From positions 682,001 through 746,000 of the forward strand of contig CAOLHI010000651.1 in the NCBI GenBank assembly GCA_948474755.1: a stretch of DNA of 64,000 nt, in the 5' to 3' direction. Of this stretch, positions 1 through 10,862 are shown in pieces; position 1 is the stretch's first letter; each line of letters begins with the position of its first letter. The position numbers and the translations under genes are program-made. The stretch is from Ctenosaura bakeri (Eukaryota > Chordata > Lepidosauria > Squamata > Iguanidae). Under the pieces are notes generated by a model, which saw nothing but the letters and a program-made list of their open reading frames with translations, was not told where the DNA came from and made no database searches.

Positions 1-2410
1 TGCTTGGGCGAGACCCACAACACCCTGACTTGCCCAAGCTGCCGAGAGTTTACTGCCCAAACTCTCCGGAACAGGTCTTCAAGGCTCAAATCTTTCTGTT
101 GGGAGCAGTCTTTGAAGGCAATTGAGGAGACTTCCCAATCCAAGATGGCCGACAAGAAGACGACCACACCATCGACGGTATCGGCGGCTGCCGTCCGTCT
201 ACTTCGTCGGCATCGGGCTCTGTGCCGACGTCGAGAACGCCCTTCGCAGCGTTACCGAGGATCCTGAAGCTGTCGGCGGCTGCCAAGTCAGCGAAAGGGT
301 CCTCGACGGCGAAGAAGACTGAGGCTCCGACTACAGAAATGCCTCAGAAAAAACACCCTGCTCCGGACGGAGACAAGGGAAAGGAGAAGGAGAAGGACAA
401 GAATAAGAAGAGGAAGGAGAAGAAGCGCTCCCTGGCTGGGGAAGTCCGTCTTCCTCCTCCTCCTCCCACTCTTGAGCCTTTGAAAGGGCGAGGCGAGCCC
501 GTCGATCTCTCGGATAACGAGATCGAGGACATTCCCCAAGAGCGCCCAGGCTTGCCAGTGGAGGAACCTCCAACCCTGGTGGAGGAACAACACCACCGCC
601 CTTTGAGCCGTCGCAGGTCGGCTGACCTGCCGCAGAGGACATCCCGGCGTGTCTCTACATCCCCGGAAAGGTGCTCCATGTTGGCTAGATCTCGGTCACG
701 CTCCTCGGAGCTGCCGCAAAGATCGCCGCCTCCGCAGGAGACGCAAGAGGAACAACCTCGCTCTTCTGCCTCCAGGTACACCTCGGCGTCCTACGTGGCC
801 AGGTATGCCAGGGAATCTGAATGGAGAGAGCGCCCACGTCCTACCGATCACACTCTCCATCATACCGGTACCGGTACCATCGTGATCCAAGGCGCTGGAA
901 GACCTTCCGGAGGTCCCGGTCACCTCACCGAGAACGCCGTCGGTCTTGTTCTTGCTCGCCAGAGAGAGAGGAACGTCGGTACCGTCTATACCGGAGCCGC
1001 TCGCCGACTGATCGCCGCCGTGCTGAACGGTCCGTCAACCGCTCCCCGTCTCCAAGATACCATAGAGCGAGAGAGCCTTCACCTCGATACTGCGCGGTAT
1101 CGCCCTGCCCAGGGTTACGTCCACTGCGACGCGCCCTGTGGAATCCGTGGTGACTAAGCAGGCTATGACCACAACGGCCTGCCAGACAACACCTGTCACC
1201 ACGAAGAAGGTGAAGTCGGTGGTCGCTCCGCCGAAGCGAGACGCCCCCATGGTTTCCGCTACTACCGTGGACAAAACCAAGACGGCTTTACCTGCGACCT
1301 CGGGGAAGCAGCCTGAGCGGGAGCAGCGAGAAGACTCACCGACCTCTGAGTCCTATGACTCTAGTGCCGAGTCGGAGGTTTCGGCAGCTGCTTCGCAGGA
1401 GTCTCCTCCCCTCGGGTTCAGGGAACCGGTTCCCGATTCAGCTCCGGAGGCGTTGAACAGTTCTCCGCGATGCTGCTTCGGATGGCCACCACCTTAGGCC
1501 TCAAGATTGCGGATGCAGAACCGGAGGATGACGACCCGGTCTTCTCTACGGTGGAAGGAAGGCAACCCGCTACCGCCCCGCTGCCTCTTCTTCCCCGCAT
1601 TGGGAAGATTGTAAAGTCCGCGTGGGACAAACCAGCATCGGCACAGCCTATCCCGCAAAGGCTCGAACATCTCTACAGGGTGCAGAAGGATAACGCCGGG
1701 TATCTCTTCAACCACCCTGTACCAACTCTGTGGTCGTCGAGTCGGCACAAACGGAGGCTAGCGGCAGACAGCACACCACCCCACCGGACACGGAAGGCTG
1801 CAAGTTGGATGCCTACGCAAGGAGGTTCTACTCCGCTGCCTCCCTGCATATATGGCTGTCCAACACGCAGGCTTGCCTCGCGGCATACCTGCGCAAGGTC
1901 CTCGAGCGTCTCTCGCCGGCCATAGAAGCGGTGCCGGAGGACATCCGCCAGGCTACCACCATGATCTTCAATGAGGCGGTGGCTATCTCCCGGCAGCAGA
2001 TCGTCTCCTCTCGACACGCGGTGGAGGTCGCATCCAGGGTCATGGCGGGATCCATCGGCTTGCGTCGCCACGCGTGGTTGAGGCCGGTTGATATACAGGA
2101 GGACACCCGAAGGAGAATTGAAGATCTTCCCTTCGACGGTGAAGGCCTGTTCAACTCTTCGACAGACGAGGCGTTGGACAACTTAGTTAAGGCCAGGTTG
2201 ACGGCGAAAAAGATCGGCCTTCACCCAACCTTACAGGCCCGCAGGCCTTCTACTTACCGCCAGTCATGGCGAAGGTCGTCGACCTCGTCGTTCCAGCGAT
2301 CTGCCCAGTCTGGCCAATCAAGACGTTCCTCGGGGTCAACAAAACGTCCCTTCAGGCAGCGCCCAACCTCGTCCAAGAAGTCTTCTTGGGACACTAAATC
2401 GAGGTTTTGA
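1..2410 (+). pseudogene. DIRS gag-like gene, 5'-incomplete and broken by frameshifts
   Basis: The protein can be followed through five frame changes: frame 1 from base 1 to about 195, frame 3 to about 830, frame 2 to about 1130, frame 1 to about 1460, frame 3 to about 1725, then frame 2 to the stop at 2408-2410. I saw no stop codon in the followed frame. The first residues form C-X4-H-X4-C-X2-C followed by a basic stretch. Next comes a Lys/Glu-rich part, then a long Arg/Ser-rich part with YRSHSP- and RSRSP-type repeats (about 821-1110). The C-terminal part (1730-2410) carries the signature seen in vertebrate DIRS gag proteins, with KLDAYARR and LPFDGEGLF followed by TDEAL. It ends in a basic Ser/Arg tail. 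The role is presumably nucleic-acid binding and particle formation. Its end overlaps the RT frame. Confidence 0.75.
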
Positions 2411-4315
2411 CCTGTTTCGCGGGCCGCCTCAACAACCTCTCTTCAGCCTTCCATCAGCCCTCGGAGACCGACCGACCCTAGCTCGACACCTGTCGGAGTG
2501 GCAACATGGCTCGGACTCTTAGGTCCTTTCCATCGTCCGTCTTGGCTACGCCATCGAGTTTCAAGATATTCCGCCTCGAGGCATTTACAACTCCACTCCG
2601 GCAAGCTCAGTCCTCCTGGAAGAGATCCAGTCCCTGCTCCAGAAAGGAGCAATCAAACAACTCCCGTCGAAAGCCAGCGCTACGGCTTCTTCTACCGGTA
2701 CTTCACGGTACCAAAGCCCAACGGTTCTCTTCAACCAATTCTCGACCTCAGAGGGGTGAATGAGTACATCCGCCCCAAGAAGTTCAAAATGGTCACGCTA
2801 CCGTCGATCTTGCCCTTTCTCCATCGAGGGGGCTGGTTCGCCTCCATCGATCTCCGAGACGCCTACTTCCACATCGCCATTCGCCCGCAGCACAGACGAT
2901 ACCTCCGCTTCGCAGTCGACGACACCTGCTACCAGTACAAGGTGCTACCGTTTGGACTCTCGACTGCCCCCAGGGTCTTCACAAAATGCATGGCCCCGGT
3001 AGCATCATTCCTGCGGACGAAGGGCGCCTCGTCTACCCTTACCTGGATGATTGGCTGTTGGTGGCGTCCTGCAAACAAAGACTTTACCACGACGTCCACA
3101 TGACATTGACACTCCTTACCCGTCTCGGGCTACAGGTCAACCCGAAGAAGTCTCACCTCGAGCCGGCGAGGACGTTGGACTTCATCGGTGCCACTCTGGA
3201 CTCCATGTCCGCCAGGGCGTACCTGCCAGAGACTTGGGCACAAACCTTGATTCAAGCCGCCGTTCATGCGTACGCGGCCTCCACATTATCCACGAGAAGG
3301 ATCCAGCAACTGCTGGGCTACATGGCCTCGACAACTGCGGTCACTTATCTCGCAAGACTAAGGGCAAGACCTCTTCAACACTGGTTCGTCCGCATTCGAT
3401 CCCCTGCGAGACGAACAGAGCATCCGACTGCAGCTGCCAGAGGAAGTCCACTCATCCCTCCGATGGTGGCACTCACGAGACAACCTGTTGTCAGGGATGC
3501 CCTTCCGACAGCCAACACCAAAGGTGGCGGTAACGACCGACGCCTCCCTCTACGGATGGGGTGCCCACTGTGGCAATCTCAAAGTCCGCGACAGATGGAG
3601 CGGCGACGAGAAGGCTCTCCACATCAACGCCCTCGAGCTGCTCACCATCTCGAAAGCACTCCAAGCGTTCCACCACGTTGTCGCTGGGCGTACAGTCCTG
3701 GTCCTGACGGACAACACCACTGCCGTTTGTTACGTCAACAGACAAGGAGGGACTCACTCTACAACCCTACTCAACATCGCCCTCGACCTTTGGGACTGGT
3801 GCATTCTCCTGCAAACACATCCTGTAGCTGTTCACCTGGCCGGGCAGGAGAACACTACCGCAGACCGCAGCAGGGACACCTCATCCCATCACGAATGGTC
3901 TCTCTCTAGAGAGGCGTTCAGACTGATTCGAGACCGCTGGGGCAAACCATCGATCGACCTCTTCGCGACCAGGGAAAACGCGAAGTGCAGCCGATTCTGT
4001 TCGAGAGCAGGCCACGATCGAGCCTCCATCGGGGACGCCTTCCAGTTTCCATGGAGCGAGGAACTCCTGTACGCGTTCCCTCCGTTCCCGCTGCTCGGCC
4101 GGACGATATTGAAGATCCTTGCCGACCGAGCCAACGCGATCCTGGTAGCCCCGTATTGGCCGAGGCAGCATTGGTTCACACCCCTGCCAAGAGCCGTGCG
4201 AGGCGACCTTCTCCAGCTACCACCGACACCGGGCCTGCTCTCCCACTCCAGCGGCCGCGTCCTCCATCCGGACCTGCCACGCCTGGCCCTCCATACCTGG
4301 AGGATATCGCACTAG
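2395..4315 (+). pseudogene. DIRS reverse transcriptase-RNase H polyprotein, broken
   Basis: The reading starts in frame 3 overlapping the end of gag. It is hit by a TAG stop at 2520-2522 where the family has a conserved Trp before VLSIVR, changes to frame 2 near 2663, to frame 1 near 3030 and back to frame 2 near 3390. RT motifs are visible in order: VPKPNGSLQPILDLRGVN, the SIDLRDAYFHI block carrying the first catalytic Asp, LPFGLSTAP, and YLDDWLL at about 3040-3060 with the two catalytic Asp residues. RNase H follows with TDASLYGWGAH (Asp codon 3539-3541), NALELLTI, VLTDNTTAV and the final TTAD, so all four acidic positions are present. A DIRS-specific C-terminal part (PSIDLFATREN, then APYWPRQHWF) ends at 4315. 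This last region is annotated as a Dam-like methyltransferase in some family members; I cannot confirm that here. It overlaps the recombinase ORF by 265 bases in another frame. Confidence 0.88.
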
Positions 4316-5325
4316 ACGATCCCGTGCTCGGTAATGTCCTCATCGCGGCCAGGAAAGAATCCACCCGTCGCAACTACCAATACAAGTGGCGACGCTTCCT
4401 GACCTTCGCTGAAGAGAGACGTGAGCCGGTATCGCCCGCCGGGCTCTCCACCATCCTCCACTTCCTCCTTCACCTCCGACAGCAGGGCCTGGCCTTTCCA
4501 TCCCTGAAGGTGTACCTCTCCGCGATCGTGGCATACCAACCGCCACGATCCTCGGCATCAGCCTTCTTCAGAGACGATACCGTTAAGCGGTTCCTGAAAG
4601 GATTACATCTCTACCCACCAGTATCGCCGCCGCTACCGCCATGGTCCCTGTCGTTGGTGTTATCGCAGCTTACGAAGCCACCCTTTGAACCAATGGCGAC
4701 CTCGGATGAGAGGCTGCTCACCTTAAAGACTGCCTTCTTGGTGGCTGTTACCTCGGCAAGACGAGCGGGTGAGATAACAGCTCTTCGAGTGGACGAGCCC
4801 TTCCTGGTCTTCCACAGGGACAAGGTGGTCCTCAGACCTGATATTTCATTCCTGCCAAAGGTGGTGTCCAGCTTCCATCTCAACCAGGACATCATCCTGC
4901 CTGCTTTCTTCCCGGACCCGATGACACCGCTGGAGCGATCCCTTCACTTCCTGGATGTGCGTCGGGCCCTTGCTTTTTACAAGGACAGGACTGCTCCCTT
5001 CCAACAGACACCGCATCTCTTCGTTTGTTACGGATGGCATCGGAAGGGCCACAAGGTGTCCACCCAGCGTTTCTCCAAGTGGGTGGTACAGACTGTACAG
5101 CTGGCGTACGAGCTCGCGAGGAAGCCTCCGCCAGCCCTTCTTCGAGCCCACTCCACTAGAGCTGTGGCAACTTCTGCGGCCCTCCTGCGAGGAGTAGACC
5201 TGCATGAACTCTTCCGTGTGGCGACCTGGTCCCAGCCATCGACCTTCGTTCGCCACTACAGGCTCGATTGTTGGTCGCGCAGAGATGCTCGGTTTGGACA
5301 TGAGGTGCTGGCTTCCGTGCTCTAG
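4051..5325 (+). CDS. DIRS tyrosine recombinase, open frame intact
   Basis: The enzyme breaks and rejoins DNA through a tyrosine and is thought to integrate the circular DIRS copy. The frame is uninterrupted. The first in-frame ATG is at 4051 (424 codons); the frame is open further upstream but only with non-ATG codons, and similarity to the family starts near 4270. The catalytic set is complete: Arg in SARRAGEI (codon 4762-4764, residue 238), HSTR with His 367 and Arg 370 (codons 5149-5151 and 5158-5160), Trp 393 at the second His/Trp position, and the nucleophile Tyr 403 in FVRHYRLD (codon 5257-5259). An N-terminal SAM-like core-binding part (about residues 90-180) precedes the catalytic domain. 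It is the only ORF of the element without a visible break, and its 5' part overlaps the RNase H frame. Confidence 0.9.
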   Translation: MERGTPVRVPSVPAARPDDIEDPCRPSQRDPGSPVLAEAALVHTPAKSRARRPSPATTDTGPALPLQRPRPPSGPATPGPPYLEDIALDDPVLGNVLIAARKESTRRNYQYKWRRFLTFAEERREPVSPAGLSTILHFLLHLRQQGLAFPSLKVYLSAIVAYQPPRSSASAFFRDDTVKRFLKGLHLYPPVSPPLPPWSLSLVLSQLTKPPFEPMATSDERLLTLKTAFLVAVTSARRAGEITALRVDEPFLVFHRDKVVLRPDISFLPKVVSSFHLNQDIILPAFFPDPMTPLERSLHFLDVRRALAFYKDRTAPFQQTPHLFVCYGWHRKGHKVSTQRFSKWVVQTVQLAYELARKPPPALLRAHSTRAVATSAALLRGVDLHELFRVATWSQPSTFVRHYRLDCWSRRDARFGHEVLASVL

Positions 5326-5361
5326 GACCTGACCCGCCATCCAACTGGTAAGATACACAGT

Positions 5362-5457
5362 CTCCTAATGTGTGAGGCACAGAGACCACGAAGAAGAAGA
5401 ACAGGTTGCTTACCTGTAACTGTGGTTCTTCGAGTGGTCATCTGTGCCCTCACACAT
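5362..5457 (+). repeat. DIRS internal complementary region
   Basis: Bases 5399-5457 are the reverse complement of 5640-5696 apart from one extra C (gccct against gcct). Bases 5362-5397 repeat in direct orientation the start of the right inverted repeat, beginning CTCCTAATGTGTGAGGCACA. DIRS elements carry such a region between the recombinase and the right repeat. It is complementary to both outer ends and is thought to align them for circle formation. From this the unseen left end of the element can be predicted to be complementary to 5362-5397. Confidence 0.85.
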
Positions 5458-5630
5458 ACCCACCCTTCCTTCCCCTCTTCTCAGGTCCCTGTAGGTTCTA
5501 CGGCGGATGACAGAACTGAGGAGAGACCGTTGCTCGGAGGGAGGAGCATGCGCAGTACCGGCGTGGGGGAGGGGTTCCCGTCAAGCGAACGAGCTCTAGA
5601 AGTTTCCGAACGCTACTGCGCAGGCGCGAA

Positions 5631-5699
5631 AGCTCCTAATGTGTGAGGCACAGATGACCACTCGAAGAACCACAGTTACAGGTAAGCAACCTGTTCTTC
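5631..5699 (+). repeat. DIRS right inverted terminal repeat
   Basis: This segment pairs with the internal complementary region. It ends in CAACCTGTTCTTC, after which AT-rich flank begins. The exact last base is uncertain by a few positions. Within it lies a smaller imperfect palindrome, ACAGGTAAGCAACCTGT. The 173 bases between the two arms are GC-rich and hold no ORF I can support. Confidence 0.8.
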
Positions 5700-6727
5700 C
5701 CATGCTATTAGCTTGGAGATAGATTGACCCATTGACTCCTGAATTAAACTGGGTGGTATGAGATTAATCTGATTTGTGGTGCTTGACCTGGAGGTGAAGG
5801 AATATTACCAAAAAACATAGTAAGTGCTGTTGGATGAAATGATCTCTTCTCACTGGAACCAGGAAGTGATCAATGCCATGTTGTGAATGCAGAAGAATTT
5901 ATAAAAAAATCAAAGATTCCTTGGCCAGAAAGATGTTGTGAGAATGGAAGAATCACAGCTGATTTCTAAACATTTGCTTTGGTATTGTGCTTAGCACTGA
6001 AACCTGATAATCACTGTGACGTGCAATATTGTAATAAGCATGTACATAGTAGTTGAACAAATAGAAGAATCTGACAGACTTTGAGCTGAGCGAGAGCTGG
6101 TAGTATTGAACTTATAGAAATTAGCTCAAGCAGTGCAGCATGCGGTGTGTCACAAGTTCTTATTTCATGGCATCAATTAGAAGTATAATTAGATTGTGTT
6201 GGATTCATTAGCCTTGTAAAGTGTATTCAGTTAGCAATAAATTTCACACCTCAAGGTAACACCATGTGATTGATGTGAAGTCTAAAATGTGCACCTAGTA
6301 TACGAATAGCCTGTATAATGTAAATTTTCTTTATTCTCTTGTGCAAATATAAATTAATTATGTTGGAGGAGGAAGAGGAAGATTTAAATCCATAACATTA
6401 ATAATGAATAATCCATGAACGTAACTGTATAATACAATGAACATCAATTAAAAAAAAACTATACCAATTATATAGTAGATTCAGTAGATAATTCAGTAGT
6501 AGAATTATATAGTAGATTCAGAATCTAGGTTTTTCCAGGCTTTATGGTGGGTTCAACAAGTTATGCACAGAAGAAATAGCTTTCTGCCAGCAGAGAGCTT
6601 TTAATCGTGCTTACACAGATCAGTAAAGAGTGAATGGTTTGATAGGGTGAAATGGAGAATATAATTCACTTCATAACTCTGTGTGTGTGAGACTCATGTG
6701 ATTTTCCCATTGTTGTTGAACTGCAAG
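5700..6727. other. AT-rich flank of the DIRS insertion
   Basis: No gene or recognisable element. An 18-bp direct repeat (ATTATATAGTAGATTCAG) occurs at 6467-6484 and again at 6504-6521. Confidence 0.6.
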
Positions 6728-6810
6728 CTCAGCCCTAGCTAACATAGACTATGGAGAAGAATGCTGGGAAATGAAGTCCAACAGCATCTGAAGAACTGCA
6801 CAGTTCTGGT
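6728..6810 (+). repeat. Fragment of a common interspersed repeat (gaagtccaacagcatctg type)
   Basis: The stretch around GGGAAATGAAGTCCAACAGC resembles the frequent reptile repeat with the core 'gggagttgtagtccaacaacatctgg'. It is short and diverged. A longer copy in the same family lies at 9230-9405. Confidence 0.4.
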
Positions 6811-6939
6811 CTTGGATATTCTGTCTCCTTTTCTCATATTCTCTTCCCTGTCCAACAGATTTTGAAAGTGCCCTATTAGTGTTGAGAACAAAGCTGCAAA
6901 AATAAAAGAGATCTCTTTAAAAAATCTAAAGCAAGCACC

Positions 6940-6940
6940 G

Positions 6941-6987
<47 letters not shown>
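6940..6987. repeat. (GTT)16 microsatellite
   Basis: Sixteen perfect GTT units. It borders the 3' tail of an interspersed repeat on the minus strand and probably grew from that repeat's tail. Confidence 0.97.
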
Positions 6988-7140
6988 ATGATGCCCTTTT
7001 CCCAATATTGGGACACCAGGCAACTTACAGAATATTAAAACCAGAACAAATTAAAGCATACAAAACTATTAGTAAAACCATACATAAAAATTATTTTAAA
7101 AGGCAGTTATATAATCTATAGAAATAAAACATTTGAAACA
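6988..7140 (-). repeat. 3' tail of an L2/SINE-like repeat
   Basis: After the GTT tract come GATGCCCTTTTCCC, then a GGCAACTTACA block and AT-rich sequence. This is the pattern of the 'gcccttctccc...ggcggcttacaac' tails common in squamate repeats. The subfamily is not resolved. Confidence 0.45.
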
Positions 7141-8566
7141 TTTGTTAAAACACAGGCTATAAAAACCAACAAAACAACATGTCATTAAAAGCGCATAGCA
7201 GACAATTCTTCAAAGCCTGCTGGAACAGGAATCACTCTGGATGTAATTGTTCCTATTTTGTTTAATTAAAAAATGTAAATGCTGTTGTACAAGTCAATCC
7301 CAAAAACTATTTTTCCATACTACATTTTTTAAAATTAGTCTGCATTACCACATGGCTGTCCACTAGGAATCTGTGAAACCATCAACAACAAGAACAGAAT
7401 AATCAAATCTCTTCCATTTTTCTCTTTCTCTTAAAAAAAAATCTTCCTTGCACCTACAGTTTGATTTCCAACTATTCTTACTGACAATCTTGAGGGAAAA
7501 GGTCATTTACCAAAAGATGAAGGCTGCACTAAGAAGTAAATAATGTTCTCTTCTTCTTCCATCATAACATGTACCGAAACCATGTCTTTATAGAATACTG
7601 CATTTTCAGAAACAGATGTGTATGTGTGTGTCACGGCTGTTTTTCAAGATACCACATTTTCTCTGAGGAAACACTTCCTCTGAAACTAGTCAGCCACTTT
7701 TTGATAATACTTAGGTGAAAACCATCCTTTTAGACTCCTGAAGGCGAGCGAGATGGGCACTGAACTATGCACACTAAACTTTTTTTTTCCAAATGAGGAC
7801 TTTACCAATATTAGAGGAAATCAAACAGAAACACAGATGTAGGAGACACATCATTGTAACTGTGTAGAACTACACAAGTAAAAAAAAGATGGGATGGGGA
7901 GGAAAATGAACTGAGAGCATACTGGTAGGGGATAAGGAGATAGATAACAAGTTGCCCTAATTTCCTATGCATGAGTGTTATCAGAATGGGCATCCACCAG
8001 GCCTGAAAATTCAGAACAAAGAGGTGCCAGTAGGTTCAAGCTGTGAACCTTCATGGAGATAAGAAGAGCAATATGGACAGAAGCATAAATATTGCTGCAA
8101 AGAAAGATTCTTTCATAGGAGCACAACTTTGGTTACCTTAGAATTAATAATGTATCAAACAAGATCAGCTGTTTGCAGGTGTGCCAGTTTCTTTCACGGC
8201 TGGATATTCTAGGTAATGAAACATGCATCTATGTGTGTAGTGCAAGAGATGAAGGAAAACAAAATGAAGAAAAATCCTGCCTGCAACAAGAGTAATTTTA
8301 AACAGCAGACAAACAACGGTCTACATCTAACTGTACTTCTGTGTGTATTTTTATTTTCCTTGCTTATGTTTCTTGGATAGAAGGGATTGTTTCAGTTTAA
8401 AAAAAAAATAGGCTGAAGCATTAATGCAGTTACTTGATGGAATATACCACTCTTTAATTGCTCTTTTAACGTCTGATTGTAGCCATCAAAATAAATTGAC
8501 ATGCCTTTTTGAAAGCATCTTTTTGAATTAAAAAACTGGATGCATCTTTTATTTTATTTTGTTTTT
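7141..8566. other. No feature seen
   Basis: AT-rich unique-looking sequence with short poly-A and poly-T runs and no supportable ORF. Confidence 0.5.
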
Positions 8567-8645
8567 ATGGCTGAGCAGAGAATCAAACCCTGATTGTCAG
8601 GGTCATAGTCCAACGCTCAAACCACTACAACCATGCTGGCTCTCT
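8567..8645 (-). mobile_element. Sauria-type tRNA SINE, head fragment
   Basis: On the minus strand this reads as the SINE head: GAGCCAGCATGG, then GTGGTTTGAGCGTTGGACTA, then a box-B-like GGGTTTGATTC. The 3' half is missing. Confidence 0.75.
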
Positions 8646-8941
8646 AAAACTTATATACTGCATAAATAAAAACATGCAATAAAACATTGTTAAAGTGTAA
8701 TTAAACAATAGAGTCAAAAACAACTTTAAAACTAGTTAATTTTTTAGAAAGATAAATGTAATTAGAAAGCACAACAGATAGTATTAAATGGTCTTAAACC
8801 TTGAAGAGCTGTCATTGCATTGTGTGTGGGTAATCCAATGGCATCTATCGGTATGCTTTGTTATTAGAACACTTTGTCTAATACCCACTGAGTGTAACAC
8901 AGCAGAGCAGATCGATCTTTAGAGCCCTAAAAAATAAAATA

Positions 8942-9144
8942 CAGTTGGCCTTCTGTATCTACAGATTCTGTATCCATGGATTCAACCAACAATGGCTTGA
9001 AAATATTTTTAAAAAATTGATTTTACTAGTTTATATAAGGGACTCCATTTACTACAGTATTGTACATAATGGGCTTGAGCATCCATAAATTTTGGTATCC
9101 ATGGGGGATCCTGGAACCAAACCCTAGTGGATACCAAGGGCCCA
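8942..9144. mobile_element. Tigger-like (TcMar) nonautonomous DNA element, copy 1
   Basis: It starts CAGTTGGCCTTCTGTATC, includes GGATTCAACCAAC, and ends with GAGCATCCATAAATTTTGGTATCC and a GATACCAAGGGCCCA terminus, the pattern of Tigger-derived elements. TA dinucleotides flank both ends (8940-8941 and 9145-9146), as expected for TA-targeting mariner-type transposition. At about 200 bp it has no coding capacity. Confidence 0.75.
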
Positions 9145-9224
9145 TAGCAATACATTTTAATGCAATTTCTTTTGATCTACAAGATCAGTTTATGTTTTCA
9201 GGATAAATTGTTCTACATTCCCTT

Positions 9225-9405
9225 TTCCGGTGGAGTAGGAAGGGGCCTGAGCTGGGGTGAAGTTCCAGGCTTCAACCCCTGTAGCCCCTCCTTCCTCTTG
9301 GATTACAATTCACATCATCCCAAGACATGTCCACATGCTGCCTGGAAGTGGAAATTATAATTCAATATATCTAGAGAGCAGCAGGTTGTGAAAGGCTGAT
9401 GTAGT
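9225..9405 (+). repeat. Interspersed repeat with inverted 'attacaattcacatcatccc' motif
   Basis: GATTACAATTCACATCATCC near 9300 is matched about 50 bases later by an imperfect inverse (GTGGAAATTATAATTC), followed by AGCAGGTTGTGAAAGGCTGATG. This matches the frequent reptile repeat built around 'actacaactcccatcatccc'. Confidence 0.5.
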
Positions 9406-10002
9406 CAGTGTCAGGCCAGGCTGCTGAATATTCTGGGCTGGTATAAGTTATATTCCTATTTTGTTTTGAAAACAATTTGCGTTATTTTGCTTTTAGAGAA
9501 AGAGGCTTGTCACTTTTATTTAGTGAAGCAGAGAAACCAGGTTGAAGCATTCACTGTAACAAAGAGACTTGCCCGTATTATCATTCCCAGAAAGAGCAAC
9601 ATAACTGACTTTCCTTATAGGAGGGAAGGAAACCATTTGCAGGGCTTATCTTACAGTCTATTCAGACCCCCACAATTTCACCTTCCCTCCCAAGCTTGTA
9701 GATTCCATGTAATGTAAGATGTTCTCTCTAATGGCGTGACCCATGTTGCAAACTCAACACATGGCAGGCCAAGATTAAAGGTTAATGAATCCTCCATGTT
9801 CTGGTTGAGTACAGCTCTGCTGATACTGTGTTTATTATGACTGGTGACAACTCTGCTGATTTCTGAATCGTTATTAATTTTTTTTATAGACTCTGCAGAC
9901 TGATTTCATTGCTTTGCACAGATGGCCATGGTATTGCTCATAAAGCAAAACAGTTTATTTCCTTTAAAGGAAACAGTAATGCCTCATAGTTTAAGGCAGG
10001 TG
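9406..10002. other. No feature seen
   Basis: The open frame at 9466-9717 has no recognisable motif and no coding-like neighbourhood, so it is left uncalled. Confidence 0.5.
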
Positions 10003-10365
10003 TGGGGAAAATGTGGTCAGTAGGCAACATGCAGTCCCTGAAGCTCTCCGCCAATCCCTGAAAGCCCTGCAACTCCCTTTAAAAAAAAAGAAAAAGAAAA
10101 GAAAAAGCAACTCTGACACAGTTTTATGGTGATTTTCTTCAGAAACCCAGACCAAAAGCCCCCTAAATGTGCCAAAATGCGCAAAACACAACTACCCCAT
10201 ATCAATTTTTTGGTTGAAGTCCATCCCAAAATGGGAACTGGAAGTAACACAACATTACTTCTGGTCACCATTTTGAGAAGAACTCCAAAGAAATACAGTA
10301 TTTTGGTGCCCTGGGGGAGAATGGCCCCTGGCCCCTGTGCAGTTGTCCACCCCTTAGTTCAAGGG
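10003..10365 (-). repeat. Unclassified ~350-bp interspersed repeat, copy A
   Basis: The reverse complement of this segment resembles 60425-60780 along most of its length. Shared parts include a 'ggacaactg...ggccattctcccccagggcacc'-like start, a T-rich middle and a 'ggccacattttccccacacctgc'-like end. It contains an A/G tract at 10079-10107. No coding capacity is visible. Confidence 0.5.
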
Positions 10366-10862
10366 AACTGCTTGTTTCTTATATATAAAGAGCACACTTC
10401 GGTACAGTTAGTTCATACATTGACGTTTCATCACACTGCCAGATTATGGTCAGATGCAGAGATACTGTTTAGTCTTCTTCTTCTCCAGTGCTTTAATAAT
10501 CCTGGGTTGTGGGAGAGGGAAAAGCATGTTCAAACAATAGAGATAACACTGTATTGTGATACATTTTAAATGTAATAAGTGGAGTGAATTTCGAGAAATG
10601 AAGTCAAGATCAGAATGGAAGATCAGAAACAACTCATGTAAAACTACAGGTTAAAGTTTTTCCCCCTGAAATTTAATAAAATTATTATAAAAAAAATAAT
10701 CCTGGGTTGCAAAAGTATTATTATAATCAGAGGGGCTCTTACTTTCATTATTTTGAAAGAAGTGGATATGTTTCTCTTTCCAGTGAAATTTAGTGAACTT
10801 TAACTAAAGCAGGTCATAGTTTGTTCAGGACCTTCATTAATTAGGTTCTGAAAATTTGCAAG
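10366..10862. other. No feature seen
   Basis: AT-rich sequence up to the 5' truncation point of the CR1 element. Confidence 0.5.

Larger units (their letters stand above)
1..5699 (+). mobile_element. DIRS-type tyrosine-recombinase retrotransposon, left end outside the window
   Basis: The order of parts is gag, reverse transcriptase, RNase H, tyrosine recombinase, internal complementary region and right inverted repeat, which is the layout of DIRS1-like elements. There is no LTR and no DDE integrase. The family copies RNA into DNA, is thought to pass through a circular intermediate, and integrates by recombinase without making a target duplication. The window opens inside gag, so the left inverted repeat and the gag start are missing here. 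The element is rich in GC and CpG and the flank after 5699 is abruptly AT-rich, which suggests a fairly recent insertion. The class is clear from the YLDDW box and the R-HxxR-Y recombinase; the exact subfamily is not determined. Confidence 0.93.

Noticed and set aside
288..781. Several minus-strand ORFs in the gag region
   Set aside because: They are complementary-strand shadows of the GC-rich, Arg/Ser/Lys-coding gag sequence.
6739..7023. Minus-strand ORF with 16 Asn in a row
   Set aside because: The Asn run is the translated (GTT)16 microsatellite; the rest is repeat tail and unique sequence without a motif.
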